In this document: positions 25,278-34,806 of the stretch, piece after piece
Layout: the number at the start of each line of letters is the position of its first letter
Numbering within the stretch: position 1 is the stretch's first letter
Source of the DNA: DATFVA01 sp963743325
GTDB taxonomy: Bacteria > Bacteroidota > Ignavibacteria > Ignavibacteriales > Ignavibacteriaceae
DNA: 64,000 bases
Assembly: GCA_963743325.1 (NCBI GenBank)
Contig: CAVUOZ010000002.1
Span: 1 to 64,000, forward strand
Direction: 5' to 3'
Position numbers and translations under genes: made by a program
Notes under the pieces: model-generated
Seen by the model: only the letters and a program-made list of their open reading frames with translations
Database searches by the model: none
Told to the model about the DNA's origin: nothing

Positions 25278-26165
25278 TTAGAATTCAAAAGTTACTCCCC
25301 CTGTAAAAATAGTCTGCGAACTGAAACTGACATCTGCATTAAAAACAAGAATTGCCAATTTTAAGGCTGCGCCGACAGTTGTCCTGAAATTATTATCACC
25401 GTTTGTTGACACTGAAATATTTGTATCTGTTCTAAGAGCGGGATCTCCGCTTTGAGGATCTCCTTTAATAGTATAATTCAGATCAAGAGATGTTTTTTCC
25501 CACTGAAGTCCGAAGTAAGGAGTAAAAACTCCGAGTGTTTTACTCATATGCACATTGAAAGCTAAATTATCCATCTTCATTATGTCCGAAACTTTCACAT
25601 TGTTATATAATAGCTGTAATGCAATATCAACGGGAAACATGGAAAAATATTGACTTATGCTGTGTGCAACCCCAATTCCAAACATATCCAGATCATTGTT
25701 ATCGGCTATCTTAACCTGGGGCAGGTACCTGAGAATAACCTGTGTTCCCAGAAAACTTGCACTAACCTGGGGAAAGGCTATGGGAATTCCGGACTGATTT
25801 ATTCCCGGCGGCATAACAACATAACCGTCAGGACCGGCATAAGCTGCTCCCTTGTCGCCGTAAATAGTTGCAGTCTCCTTATAAGCCTGATAACCAATTG
25901 CGCTTAAGTCCGGTGTAAAACTTTTCTGTGATTCAGGAATTAAAATGTACATCCCCCTGAAGCTGATTGAGAACGAAAACATTGCAGGTATATCTGCAGT
26001 ATAATAACCATTAGAATTCGCAGCGGACCCAAGGGTGGTAACAAAAGGTCTGACATATTCCACTGCATTTGTGCCGGTTATTTGCGTAAATCTGTCCTCA
26101 ATCTGTGAGAACATTGTTCCGGCAGCAAAAACAATTAAGGTCAGCAAAAGCATGGACCTCTTCAT
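25278..26165 (-). CDS. Outer-membrane beta-barrel-like protein
   Basis: 295 residues with a signal peptide (KRSMLLLTLIVFAAGTMFSQ). The mature protein alternates beta strands and loops (TADIPAMFSFSISFRGMYI, GTQVILRYLPQV, GIGVAHSISQYFSMFPVDIA, FTPYFGLQWEKTSLDLNYTI) and ends in a terminal Phe (GGVTFEF), typical of BAM-assembled barrels of Bacteroidota-type organisms. No transport or enzyme signature. First gene of a two-gene operon with the lipoprotein; AAGGAG lies just before the start. Confidence 0.75.
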   Translation of the reverse strand: MKRSMLLLTLIVFAAGTMFSQIEDRFTQITGTNAVEYVRPFVTTLGSAANSNGYYTADIPAMFSFSISFRGMYILIPESQKSFTPDLSAIGYQAYKETATIYGDKGAAYAGPDGYVVMPPGINQSGIPIAFPQVSASFLGTQVILRYLPQVKIADNNDLDMFGIGVAHSISQYFSMFPVDIALQLLYNNVKVSDIMKMDNLAFNVHMSKTLGVFTPYFGLQWEKTSLDLNYTIKGDPQSGDPALRTDTNISVSTNGDNNFRTTVGAALKLAILVFNADVSFSSQTIFTGGVTFEF

Positions 26166-26347
26166 CTACTTCTCCTTCAGGTTATTGTACAAAAAAAAGT
26201 TATTCAATTAAGCTTCGATATACAGCATATTATTTTTTACAATCACTTGTCTTTTACAAAAATAATACCTGCAAAAAATGCTTATAAATGAGAAAATTTT
26301 GAGCTATCCCGGTTAAAAATAGATTTTAACCTGATAAATTTTTCCGA

Positions 26348-28054
26348 TTAATGCAATCCCATCAATTCCCTGGCACCCTTCAGGCTGGCTTCGGTGATTT
26401 TTTCACCGCTCATAAGTTTAGCAACTTCTTTAATTTTTTCATCCTGATTGAGTCTCTTTATTGAACTGGTAACCCTTTTATCGGAAGTTCCCTTTTCCAC
26501 AGCATAATGATAATCAGCGGTTCCTGCAATCTGGGGAAGATGAGTTATTGCAATTATCTGATGAGCAGATGCCAGGGACTTTAACGCATTACCCACTTTT
26601 TGCGCAATCCTTCCGCTGACCCCGGTATCAATTTCATCGAATATCAGAAGGGGGAGTTTATCATTTTTTGCCAGTATAGTTTTAAGGGAAAGCATTATCC
26701 TCGATATTTCACCGCCGGAAGCAACCCTGCTTAATGGTTTTATATCTTCACCCGGATTGGTCGATATGTAGAATTCTACAGAATCAATCCCTTTAATATC
26801 CGCTCTATATTTTTTACGCTTAATAATTATAAAATCACTCTGATTATTTTCTACTGATTCCTGATCTATTTTAACTTTGAATTTCGACCCGGATATTCCC
26901 AGTTCTGTTAAAACTTTAACAACTTCTTTCTCAACTTTCTTTGCTGCTTCTGTCCTTTTTAATGATAGTTTTTCAGCAAAAATGCCTGCACTTTCACGTG
27001 CGGTTTCAATATCCTTTTCAAGTTTTTGAATATGGTTAGCATAATTTTCGGCGGCATCAAATTCCTGACCAATTTTATTTCTGTATGCTATAACAGATTC
27101 AACAGAACCCCCGTATTTCTTCTTTAATAATGAAATTGCTCCCAGTCTTTCACGGAGCTGTTCAAGATGCTCTGGATCAAGATCGATTTTAGAATTATAC
27201 TTTCTGATAAATTCCGCAGTATCTCTGACCTGGGTCATCACAGAGCTGAATTCATTTTCTATTTCGGTAAAACTGCTGTCAATGCTCAATAGTTCATCTA
27301 TCCGGTTCTTTATCTGCATAAGCTGATCATGAAGAGAATTTTCAGAATCGAAAAGAATTTCATAAACAGAACCCGTAATACCCTGAAGTTTTTCTGAATT
27401 TTCAAGGATATTCAATTCACTGCTGATCTGTTCTTCTTCTCCTTCAGCGGGAGACACAGCATCTATTTCCTTAATCTGGAAAGCATAAAAATCTTTCTTC
27501 TCCTTTAATGAAGATTCTTTACTTTTTAAATCATCCAGCTGTAATGATAATTCTCTGACGTTTTTAAATGAGCTGACATATTCTTCCAGAAGGCTTTCTG
27601 TTCCTGCGAATTCATCAAGGAAATCTATATGTGTCTCTGTTCTCAACAACGACTGATGCTCGTGCTGACCATGCAGATCAACAAGGAGATCGCCAAGATC
27701 TTTTACAACAGATAAAGGTACCGGGGTATCATTTACAAAACAGCGGTTGGATCCCTTGAGTGATATCTCTCTCCTGACAATAAGTTCAGGGAAAAATTCT
27801 ATATCATTGCCTTCTATTAAGCTCTTTACTTTCTCATTCGACTCAACCTCAAATATCCCTTCAACTATGGACTTTTCCGCACCTTTCCTTATCACCTCTG
27901 TGGAGGCTCTTTCACCCAACAGTAATCCCATCGCATCAATCAGAATTGATTTACCGGCACCTGTTTCACCTGTTATGATATTCAGTCCTTTACCGAACTC
28001 AACATCAATACTTTCGATTAGTGCATAGTCTTTTACTTGCAGAGATTTAAGCAT
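26348..28054 (-). CDS. recN: DNA repair protein RecN
   Basis: 568 residues, normal RecN length. Walker A GETGAGKS (29-36) near the N-terminus, a long central coiled coil (~150-370), then the ABC signature RVASGGEISRIMLSLKTIL, Walker B LPLLIFDEIDTGVSGR and the switch His in IAITHLPQIAG. RecN is an SMC-like ATPase that gathers DNA ends during recombinational repair of double-strand breaks. With Ku in the same window, the organism has genes for both major break-repair routes. The start is the first ATG in the frame; expression is probably monocistronic, as no close neighbour lies on the same strand within 140 bases. Confidence 0.96.
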   Translation of the reverse strand: MLKSLQVKDYALIESIDVEFGKGLNIITGETGAGKSILIDAMGLLLGERASTEVIRKGAEKSIVEGIFEVESNEKVKSLIEGNDIEFFPELIVRREISLKGSNRCFVNDTPVPLSVVKDLGDLLVDLHGQHEHQSLLRTETHIDFLDEFAGTESLLEEYVSSFKNVRELSLQLDDLKSKESSLKEKKDFYAFQIKEIDAVSPAEGEEEQISSELNILENSEKLQGITGSVYEILFDSENSLHDQLMQIKNRIDELLSIDSSFTEIENEFSSVMTQVRDTAEFIRKYNSKIDLDPEHLEQLRERLGAISLLKKKYGGSVESVIAYRNKIGQEFDAAENYANHIQKLEKDIETARESAGIFAEKLSLKRTEAAKKVEKEVVKVLTELGISGSKFKVKIDQESVENNQSDFIIIKRKKYRADIKGIDSVEFYISTNPGEDIKPLSRVASGGEISRIMLSLKTILAKNDKLPLLIFDEIDTGVSGRIAQKVGNALKSLASAHQIIAITHLPQIAGTADYHYAVEKGTSDKRVTSSIKRLNQDEKIKEVAKLMSGEKITEASLKGARELMGLH

Positions 28055-28195
28055 TTTACAACATTTATATTGAGTCGAAAATTAGTTTATTTTGAATGGA
28101 ATTTCAAAAACAATAATAATAGCTAAAACGCTATCTGACCAAAACACGGCATTATCTGATAGCCGCAAATGCGCTGATAAAACCGGGAACTCATA

Positions 28196-28735
28196 TTAAA
28201 GCTTATTCAGTAGTATTTTAGAAGCCATATAGAATCCGCAGATTGTTTTGGAATCTATGATTTCGCCGCGGGATATCTTTTCTTCTATTTCGGCAAAAGT
28301 ATATTCTTTTATTTCCATACCATATTCCCCTTCTTCACGGTTATGTTCCCCGGGAGTGAGGTTTTGGGCAAGATAAAGATGAAGAATCTCGGTGCAGAAA
28401 CCGGGAGTGGTTGAAATGGCACCGAGCTTCCGGAGTTTACCTGCAGTATATCCTGTTTCCTCCTGCAGTTCCCTGAACGCACAGATCTCAGGGTCTTCAT
28501 TAAAATCAAGCTTTCCAGCAGGGAATTCGATTAAGGATTTTTCTAATGGATAACGGAACTGGGAAACCATAATAAACTTTCCGTCATCTTTAACCGGAAC
28601 AATTACTGCCCCGCCGGGATGCACAGCAATTTCTCTAATTCCTTCATTGCCGCTGTTATACTTGATTTTATCAACGCGTAAATCAAAGACCTTGCCTCTG
28701 AATATTATATCGGACTCCAGGATTATGTAATTCAT
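28196..28735 (-). CDS. Nudix hydrolase, ADP-ribose pyrophosphatase-like
   Basis: 179 residues from the ATG at 28735, which has GGAG 5 bases upstream; the frame extends further back but without a ribosome-binding site. The Nudix box is complete: G in PAGKLDFNEDPEICAFRELQEETGY, with the REL-EE metal ligands. The preceding GGAVIVPVKDDGKFIMVSQFRYPLEKSLIEFPAG is typical of NudF/ADP-ribose diphosphatases, where two strands swap across a dimer. It likely hydrolyses ADP-ribose or related nucleotide sugars to AMP plus sugar phosphate. Substrate is inferred from the family. Confidence 0.88.
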   Translation of the reverse strand: MNYIILESDIIFRGKVFDLRVDKIKYNSGNEGIREIAVHPGGAVIVPVKDDGKFIMVSQFRYPLEKSLIEFPAGKLDFNEDPEICAFRELQEETGYTAGKLRKLGAISTTPGFCTEILHLYLAQNLTPGEHNREEGEYGMEIKEYTFAEIEEKISRGEIIDSKTICGFYMASKILLNKL

Positions 28736-28910
28736 AAAAACTCCGTTATTTAAAATAAAAGTTACGAAATATTTAATATTTAACCTTTGAACTAAACAAA
28801 TCATAAAAATTTGATACAACTGCGAACCTTTGCAGCCTGGAAGGTTTTAACCGTTTAGTTGATTTTATGAGGAAATTTAACTTAATTTATTATTAATAAA
28901 GGGAGAGGTT

Positions 28911-31391
28911 ATGAAAAAGACAACATTCCTAATTATCATTTTAATTTTCCCTGGAGTTCTAATCGCACAGTGGGAGTGGCAAAATCCTACTACCACTGGA
29001 AATAACTTAAATGGAATACAGTTAGTCAATCAAAATATTGGCTACGTTGTAGGTGAAGAAGGAACAATACTCAGGACTATTGATGGTGGAAACAGCTGGA
29101 ATGATCAGTTATCGGGAATCTATAATAATTTAAATTCAGTAATGTTTATAGATTCATTGAACGGATGGATTGTTGGCGAATTTGGAACAATATTAAAAAC
29201 CACAGATTCGGGAAATCATTGGCAGGAAATTATTAATCAATATGCTGATTACTGCTTAACTTCAGTGTTTTTTGTTAATCAATACGTAGGCTGGGCTGTT
29301 GGAGGTCTCGGGTCAAATGTAGAAAATTCTGCGTCACTAATAATAAAGACCACGGATTCGGGAATTACATGGTTTGAACAGGGAGAAAAGACAAGTTACT
29401 TATTTTCCTGTTTCTTTATTGATGAAACAACCGGATGGACTGTCGGGGGTACAGCAGCGGATACAAACGTTATCTTAAAAACAACTGATGGGGGATTAAC
29501 CTGGGAACATAAGGATATTAACATATCCGGTCATTATTTAAGAAGTGTTTATTTTAGAGATCAATATATTGGTTTTATTGCCGGTAGTATTGGACTGATA
29601 TTAAAGACCACCGATGGCGGGGATCATTGGATTCAATCTTCCACAGGATCAAACAGCGATTTAAGACAGATAAAGTTTTATCAGAATAGTGAACTTGGCT
29701 GGATTACCGGATCTTCGTTTTTTCGCACAATGAACTTGGGAGAGTCCTGGCAGGAAATAGAATTTCCTGAGCCAGGGTTTATCATATATAAATCATTTGA
29801 TTTTCTGGATCAAAATAATTTATTCAGTGTCGCAGGTAGAGGCAGAATAGTAAAGTCGACGGATAGTGGATTAAATTGGCAGCATATCAGTGGATTTTTT
29901 TATAATCCTCAGTCTGTTCAGTTTTTTGATAGTTTAAATGGCATTACAAGTGCTGATAAAGGAAGGTTTCTAAAAACATTCAATGGCGGTAACAATTGGC
30001 AGGAAATAAATACGGGCACAAATTTAAGTTTTACAAAATTATTCATGATAAATCAGACCACAGGTTTCTCTTTAGGATACAATTATACTCTTAATTATAA
30101 TGATTATATTCTTAAAACTACCGATGGAGGTGAGACCTGGTCAGTTAAATCTATTTATTACGCAAGCCATTTAAAAAATATCTTTTTTTGGGATGATCAG
30201 TTGGGATGGGCTTGCGGCTACCAGGGACTAATTGTTCATACGACTGATGGAGGAGAAACATGGAATAAACAGACGTCAAATTTATTATCAGGATATATTA
30301 ATTCGATATATTTTATTTCAGCGCAGACTGGGTTTGCTGTAAGTCAGAATGATACACTAGGCTCTATTTTTTACACCACAATCAATGGAGGACTTACCTG
30401 GGATTCAACTCAGATATGGAGTACGGGGTTCCATATTTACGGACCAAAAAAAGTGATCTTTGTAAATAATCAGGAAGGCTGGGTATTAGCAGAGAATTGT
30501 CTGCTAAAAACAAATGATAAAGGACAAAGCTGGAATATGATTATCCATACTGACGATTTTACAACCTTTTCAGATATGTGTTTTGTGGGGGATAATGTTT
30601 GGATAACGGGGTATTCAGGTACAATAATTAATTCAACTAATAATGGAGAATCATGGGGAGTACAAATGATCGATGATCCATTTAATGGCGGTTATAATAA
30701 TTCCTTTGAATCTATTTTTATGTTGGATGAAAATGTCGGCTGGGTGGTCGGCTTTCCCTATGCTGCAATTAAAACAACAAACGGCGGCCAGCAGTTTATA
30801 CATCCTCCATCAGTACCATTACTTATATCTCCCGAAAATAATTCTTCTCAATGGCAACCTCCATATTTTTCCTGGCAAAGAGTCGAAGGAATGACTTTCC
30901 GGTTAGAAATATCCAAAGATCAGGATTTTGATACAATTGACTACAGCGGTATGTTTATATCAAGGTATGTATACCCTCCCATCGTTTATAGTGATAATAC
31001 CAGATACTTCTGGAGGTTAAGGACTGAAAATCAGCTGGGGGTAAGTGATTGGTCGGAAGTCAGGAACTTTTACCTCATACATGCGGCAGGAGTTCAAAAT
31101 GATATTGCGAACCCGATTAAAAGATTCTCTCTTTCTCAAAACTATCCGAACCCCTTCAACCCAACAACAAAAATTAATTACAGTGTACCAGAAGGACAAG
31201 ACAGGTTTGTTGTAAAATTAATAATCTATGATATACTCGGGAGAGAAATAACAACTCTCGTTAATGAGGAGAAACCCGCGGGTGAATATAAAATTGAGTT
31301 TAAGGGGACTAACCTTCCCAGCGGTGTCTACTTTTACAGGTTGACAGTTGGGGGTTTATCACAAACCAGGAAGATGGTTTATTTAAAGTAA
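28911..31391 (+). CDS. YCF48-repeat T9SS surface/secreted protein
   Basis: 826 residues, intact. Signal peptide KKTTFLIIILIFPGVLIAQW, then about twelve YCF48/BNR-like blade repeats, each with a variant of VGxxGTILKTTDGGxxW, covering residues ~20-620. A fibronectin-like stretch (PPSVPLLISPENNSSQWQPP ... YFWRLRTENQLG) precedes the T9SS type A sorting domain (LSQNYPNPFNPTTKINYSVP to RKMVYLK). Start is backed by GGGAGAGG. Such proteins probably fold as propellers outside the cell; ligand unknown. It is a paralogue of the broken gene at 21804. A terminator follows. Confidence 0.9.
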   Translation: MKKTTFLIIILIFPGVLIAQWEWQNPTTTGNNLNGIQLVNQNIGYVVGEEGTILRTIDGGNSWNDQLSGIYNNLNSVMFIDSLNGWIVGEFGTILKTTDSGNHWQEIINQYADYCLTSVFFVNQYVGWAVGGLGSNVENSASLIIKTTDSGITWFEQGEKTSYLFSCFFIDETTGWTVGGTAADTNVILKTTDGGLTWEHKDINISGHYLRSVYFRDQYIGFIAGSIGLILKTTDGGDHWIQSSTGSNSDLRQIKFYQNSELGWITGSSFFRTMNLGESWQEIEFPEPGFIIYKSFDFLDQNNLFSVAGRGRIVKSTDSGLNWQHISGFFYNPQSVQFFDSLNGITSADKGRFLKTFNGGNNWQEINTGTNLSFTKLFMINQTTGFSLGYNYTLNYNDYILKTTDGGETWSVKSIYYASHLKNIFFWDDQLGWACGYQGLIVHTTDGGETWNKQTSNLLSGYINSIYFISAQTGFAVSQNDTLGSIFYTTINGGLTWDSTQIWSTGFHIYGPKKVIFVNNQEGWVLAENCLLKTNDKGQSWNMIIHTDDFTTFSDMCFVGDNVWITGYSGTIINSTNNGESWGVQMIDDPFNGGYNNSFESIFMLDENVGWVVGFPYAAIKTTNGGQQFIHPPSVPLLISPENNSSQWQPPYFSWQRVEGMTFRLEISKDQDFDTIDYSGMFISRYVYPPIVYSDNTRYFWRLRTENQLGVSDWSEVRNFYLIHAAGVQNDIANPIKRFSLSQNYPNPFNPTTKINYSVPEGQDRFVVKLIIYDILGREITTLVNEEKPAGEYKIEFKGTNLPSGVYFYRLTVGGLSQTRKMVYLK

Positions 31392-31420
31392 TTTTAGTAA
31401 AGAAGGTTGGTGAAATCATA

Positions 31421-31454
31421 AAATAAATTCCTGCCGGATGACAGGAATTTATTT
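31421..31454. terminator. Bidirectional terminator
   Basis: 13-bp stem AAATAAATTCCTG / CAGGAATTTATTT with an 8-nt loop and a T tract, between the convergent YCF48 and YkvA-like genes. Confidence 0.85.
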
Positions 31455-31474
31455 TTTCAAATGTATCAGCAAAA

Positions 31475-31867
31475 TCAGGCGCGGTACGATGAATCATAAT
31501 ATGGAATAAGTTCATGCCCGAGAAATTTCAGCACGGCTGTTATTACTCCCAGGTCATCAAGATAACCAACCAGGGGTGCGAAATCGGGAATTGCATCGAT
31601 CGGACTGATAAAATAAATGAGTGCTGCCACCACTATAGATTTGCGGTGCCAGGATACAAGAGGATCCCGCATATATTTTACAAGAGCAAAAATATCTTTT
31701 GCGAATGAAATTTTCTTACCGACTCTTTCCAGCTTCTCCCATAGATTTTCTTCAACATAGTTCATCTTCTCGCTGGTTTTCTCTTCGCTTTCACCCCCGA
31801 AATCAAGAGCATCTAATTCTTCGAGTTCGGTTAAGTTATTTCCGTTACCATAATCCGTTTCTTTCAT
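31475..31867 (-). CDS. YkvA family (DUF1232) membrane protein
   Basis: 130 residues. An acidic N-terminal half is followed by the DUF1232 core SWHRKSIVVAALIYFISPID and AIPDFAPLVGYLDDLGVIT, where the P-D-x-IPD signature and one or two hydrophobic spans are typical. Function of the family is unknown; some members affect envelope homeostasis. AAGGAG lies 6 bases before the ATG, which itself comes 2 bases after the stop of the S9 peptidase, so the two genes are translated from one mRNA. Confidence 0.85.
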   Translation of the reverse strand: MKETDYGNGNNLTELEELDALDFGGESEEKTSEKMNYVEENLWEKLERVGKKISFAKDIFALVKYMRDPLVSWHRKSIVVAALIYFISPIDAIPDFAPLVGYLDDLGVITAVLKFLGHELIPYYDSSYRA

Positions 31868-31869
31868 TG

Positions 31870-33900
31870 CTACTCCTTTTTATGTTTTTCAAACCAGTCA
31901 AAAATAGTATGCCACCAAAGTTCAGCATTTTGCGGCTTAGTTACAAAATGATATTCATCGGGAAAATACAGAAGCTCACTCTCAACTCCCAGTCTTTGCA
32001 GGGCTGTGAAGAGTTCAAATGACTGTCCTTCCGGAACACGAAAATCATTTGCACCCTCAACTATAAGCATGGGTGTTTTTGCGTTCTGAATGTAATTACT
32101 GGGTGACCATTTATTATAAAGTGAGGGGTTTTCCCATGGAGTTCCTTTATATTCCCATTCTGGGAACCATAATTCCTCGGTAGTTCCATACATACTTACC
32201 AGGTCATATGTACCATCGTGTGATACCAGTGCATTAAACCTGTCAGTATGCCCTTCAATCCAGTCAATCATATAACCGCCGTAAGAAGCTCCTGCCGCAA
32301 AGGTATTCTTTTTATCTATAAAACTGAAGTGGTTAATCGCATAATCCGCTGCATTCATTATATCGGTATAAACCTTGCCGCCCCAGTCTCCGGAAATTTC
32401 ATTTGTCAATTGCTGTCCATACCCGGTGCTTCCGGTCGGATTAGGTGCAATTACAACATATCCTTTTGAAGCGAATAATTGAGTATTCCACCTGTAGTGG
32501 AAATCATCGCTCCAGTGACCCTGGGGACCACCGTGTATTAAAAGGATCATAGGATATTTTTTTGTCGAATCGAAATACGGAGGTTTTACAAGAATAGATT
32601 CTATATTCCTGCCGCCGGCACCTTCGCACCAGAAAGTTTCAATTGGTATCATCTCAATTTCCGTAAGGAGGTCTTTATTTAGGGCTGTTAATTGTTTTGC
32701 ACTGCTGCCGTCGATGTTCATAGAAAATATTTCAGTGGGAAGATTATTCCTCATCTGTTCAAAGTATAACACTTTACCATCAGGTAAAACTTTAACCGAA
32801 GAATTATCGTGTTCTTTCAGCAGCAGATCAACCTTACCCGAAAAGATATCTATTTTGTAAACTGAGCTATAGATCTCATTTTCTGCTGTAAAGTAAATGT
32901 TCTTTGAATCCGGCGACCAGGTAAATTGTCCAACCGATCTGTCGAATCCTTCAGTAATAATCTTATGATCACCGGAAGCACGGTCGTACAGTACAAGTTT
33001 CCGCTGATCGGATTCGTGTCCTGCCTCTTTCATCGAGGCATACGCTATATATTTTCCATCGGGAGAGTAAACCGGCTGATTATCATTTCCCGTACTGACA
33101 GAAATTTTCTTAAGCGGGGCAGCAGAATTATCATTTACATCTTTCAATTCAATAGTATAAATTTCATTATTAGTACTTATTGCAACCATTGTATCGGGGT
33201 TCATAGTGATTGCAATTTCTTTCCCGTCAGGTGAAAATCCGTAGTCATTGCTGCTTCCCAGGGCAATGGGAGGAACATCAATTTCCTTATAAATGAAGAG
33301 GTCATTATACTTTTTTGTTTTTGTATCCAATAAAAATAAATGACTCCATTTCCCTTCCCTCCAGGCATTCCAGTGTCTGAAAAGCAGCTGCTTAAACAGA
33401 CTTGCTTTAACTTTGCTGTTCTCTTTCTCATCCTCTTTCTGTTTGTTGCATTCATCGGTTGCACACTCCGGATAAACGGATGAGACAAATAACATCTTTG
33501 AACCATCGTGCGACCAGGCTATTCCGGAAGCATCAGTTGAGATATCCGTCATCAGTTCTTCATTGGATCCGTCATAATCACACGTCCAGATTTTACCATT
33601 TCTTGTGAAAGCTATTCTCTTACCATCCGGAGAAAATGCAGGTCCTGATTCATTTTTATCGGAATTCTTTAAGACGCGGAGATTGCTGCCATCTGAATCT
33701 ACGAGATAGATATCAGTATTGCCCTTATTTTCATCCATATTATATGTAGTTACTGAAAACGCTATTGTTTTACCATCAGGAGAGAGATCAAAGGTATCAA
33801 CTCTTTTCATTGCCCAGAGATCTTCGACAGTCATTGGATGTTTTGATTGAGATTGAATTACAAAAGGAATAAGAAACAGAATTAAGAGTAATTTTTTCAT
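31870..33900 (-). CDS. S9 family prolyl oligopeptidase / acylaminoacyl-peptidase
   Basis: 676 residues with a signal peptide (KKLLLILFLIPFVIQSQS). Residues ~30-410 are WD40/TolB-like propeller blades (FDLSPDGKTIAFSVT, PAFSPDGKRIAFTRNG, PVYSPDGKYIAYAS) that gate the active site. Residues ~430-676 form the alpha/beta hydrolase with GASYGGYM (nucleophile S539), D619 in GANDFRVP and H651 in PDEYHFV. HGGPQGHWSDD gives the oxyanion region. It should cleave short peptides in the periplasm. AGGAC precedes the ATG. Co-transcribed with the YkvA-like gene. It matches the window's peptide-use theme. Confidence 0.94.
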   Translation of the reverse strand: MKKLLLILFLIPFVIQSQSKHPMTVEDLWAMKRVDTFDLSPDGKTIAFSVTTYNMDENKGNTDIYLVDSDGSNLRVLKNSDKNESGPAFSPDGKRIAFTRNGKIWTCDYDGSNEELMTDISTDASGIAWSHDGSKMLFVSSVYPECATDECNKQKEDEKENSKVKASLFKQLLFRHWNAWREGKWSHLFLLDTKTKKYNDLFIYKEIDVPPIALGSSNDYGFSPDGKEIAITMNPDTMVAISTNNEIYTIELKDVNDNSAAPLKKISVSTGNDNQPVYSPDGKYIAYASMKEAGHESDQRKLVLYDRASGDHKIITEGFDRSVGQFTWSPDSKNIYFTAENEIYSSVYKIDIFSGKVDLLLKEHDNSSVKVLPDGKVLYFEQMRNNLPTEIFSMNIDGSSAKQLTALNKDLLTEIEMIPIETFWCEGAGGRNIESILVKPPYFDSTKKYPMILLIHGGPQGHWSDDFHYRWNTQLFASKGYVVIAPNPTGSTGYGQQLTNEISGDWGGKVYTDIMNAADYAINHFSFIDKKNTFAAGASYGGYMIDWIEGHTDRFNALVSHDGTYDLVSMYGTTEELWFPEWEYKGTPWENPSLYNKWSPSNYIQNAKTPMLIVEGANDFRVPEGQSFELFTALQRLGVESELLYFPDEYHFVTKPQNAELWWHTIFDWFEKHKKE

Positions 33901-34102
33901 TTTAAGTCCTAACAGAAAAATGTGTGCAGGGAATTTGATTAATATTCACTTTTGTTCCCCGATTCGATTCCCAAAAATAGCCCAACTCTTTTATAAAGGC
34001 AATGTCAGGCTGAACGGATCACATTCCTTTCAGGGTTTAAGAAAGTTTGATTAAATTGCATTTCAAAATTAAAACTCCATTTAATCCCCGGAAACTTATA
34101 AG

Positions 34103-34805
34103 ATGATATTTCTTCCCGGTACAGACCAGCAGGTTAAATTTTTCTTAAGTACAACCGAAATCGAAAACAAAAAGGTGCTTATAATCGGGCCCGGAACAGT
34201 TGAAATTGCCCGTAAGCTGGCTCTTCGCGAACCATCAGGAATAATAATCATTGTTGAGGATTATGATTCGCTGATAACAATGAGATACAGACTGGAAAAA
34301 TCGGAAGAAAAAAATATTCAAATCCGGATGATGGATTATGAGAACACGGATTTCCGCACTGATACTTTTGAGGTCATATTTGCACAGGCTTCTGTTTCTT
34401 TGTCCGGAAGAAATAAGATTAGTAAAGGAGATAAAAAAAATTCTCAGAACAGGAGGGATTTTTTGTGCCGGTGAAATTATTCTCCTGAAAGAAAATCCGC
34501 CTGAATTTATAAAGGATATCTGGCATTCTTCCGATCTGCAGCCTCTTTCTGATGAAGCCCTGGATAAGTATTATGAAGAAAAAGGGTTTGAGATACTGAG
34601 CAAAAAGGATTTGTCTTTTACTCTCAGGGAATTTTATCTACTAAGTGAGAAAATGCTCTCGAAGGAAACCAATGAGTTGCATGAGGAAGAAAAAAGTTAT
34701 TACAAAAAATTATTAAGAAAAATAAGTCACGAATCAAATACATATTTAAAACTCGGCGGGAATGATTATATGGGATTTACGTCTTTAATAATGAGGAAGA
34801 AATAA
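34103..34805 (+). pseudogene. SAM-dependent methyltransferase-like gene, one +1 frameshift
   Basis: Removing one extra G near 34428 joins two frames into a 233-residue class I methyltransferase-like protein: KVLIIGPGTVEIARKLALRE (SAM motif I), IIIVEDYDSL (motif II acidic residue), IRMMDYENTDF, FEVIFAQASVSLSGRNKISK, then IKKILRTGGIFCAGEIILLK. The C-terminal ~100 residues are helical and charged. The substrate is unknown; being two bases from the RlmD-like gene suggests an RNA-modification link. The lesion (AAAGAG to AAAGGAG) is the same type as in other broken genes here, so a sequence error is a serious alternative. Confidence 0.75.
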
Positions 34806-34806
34806 A

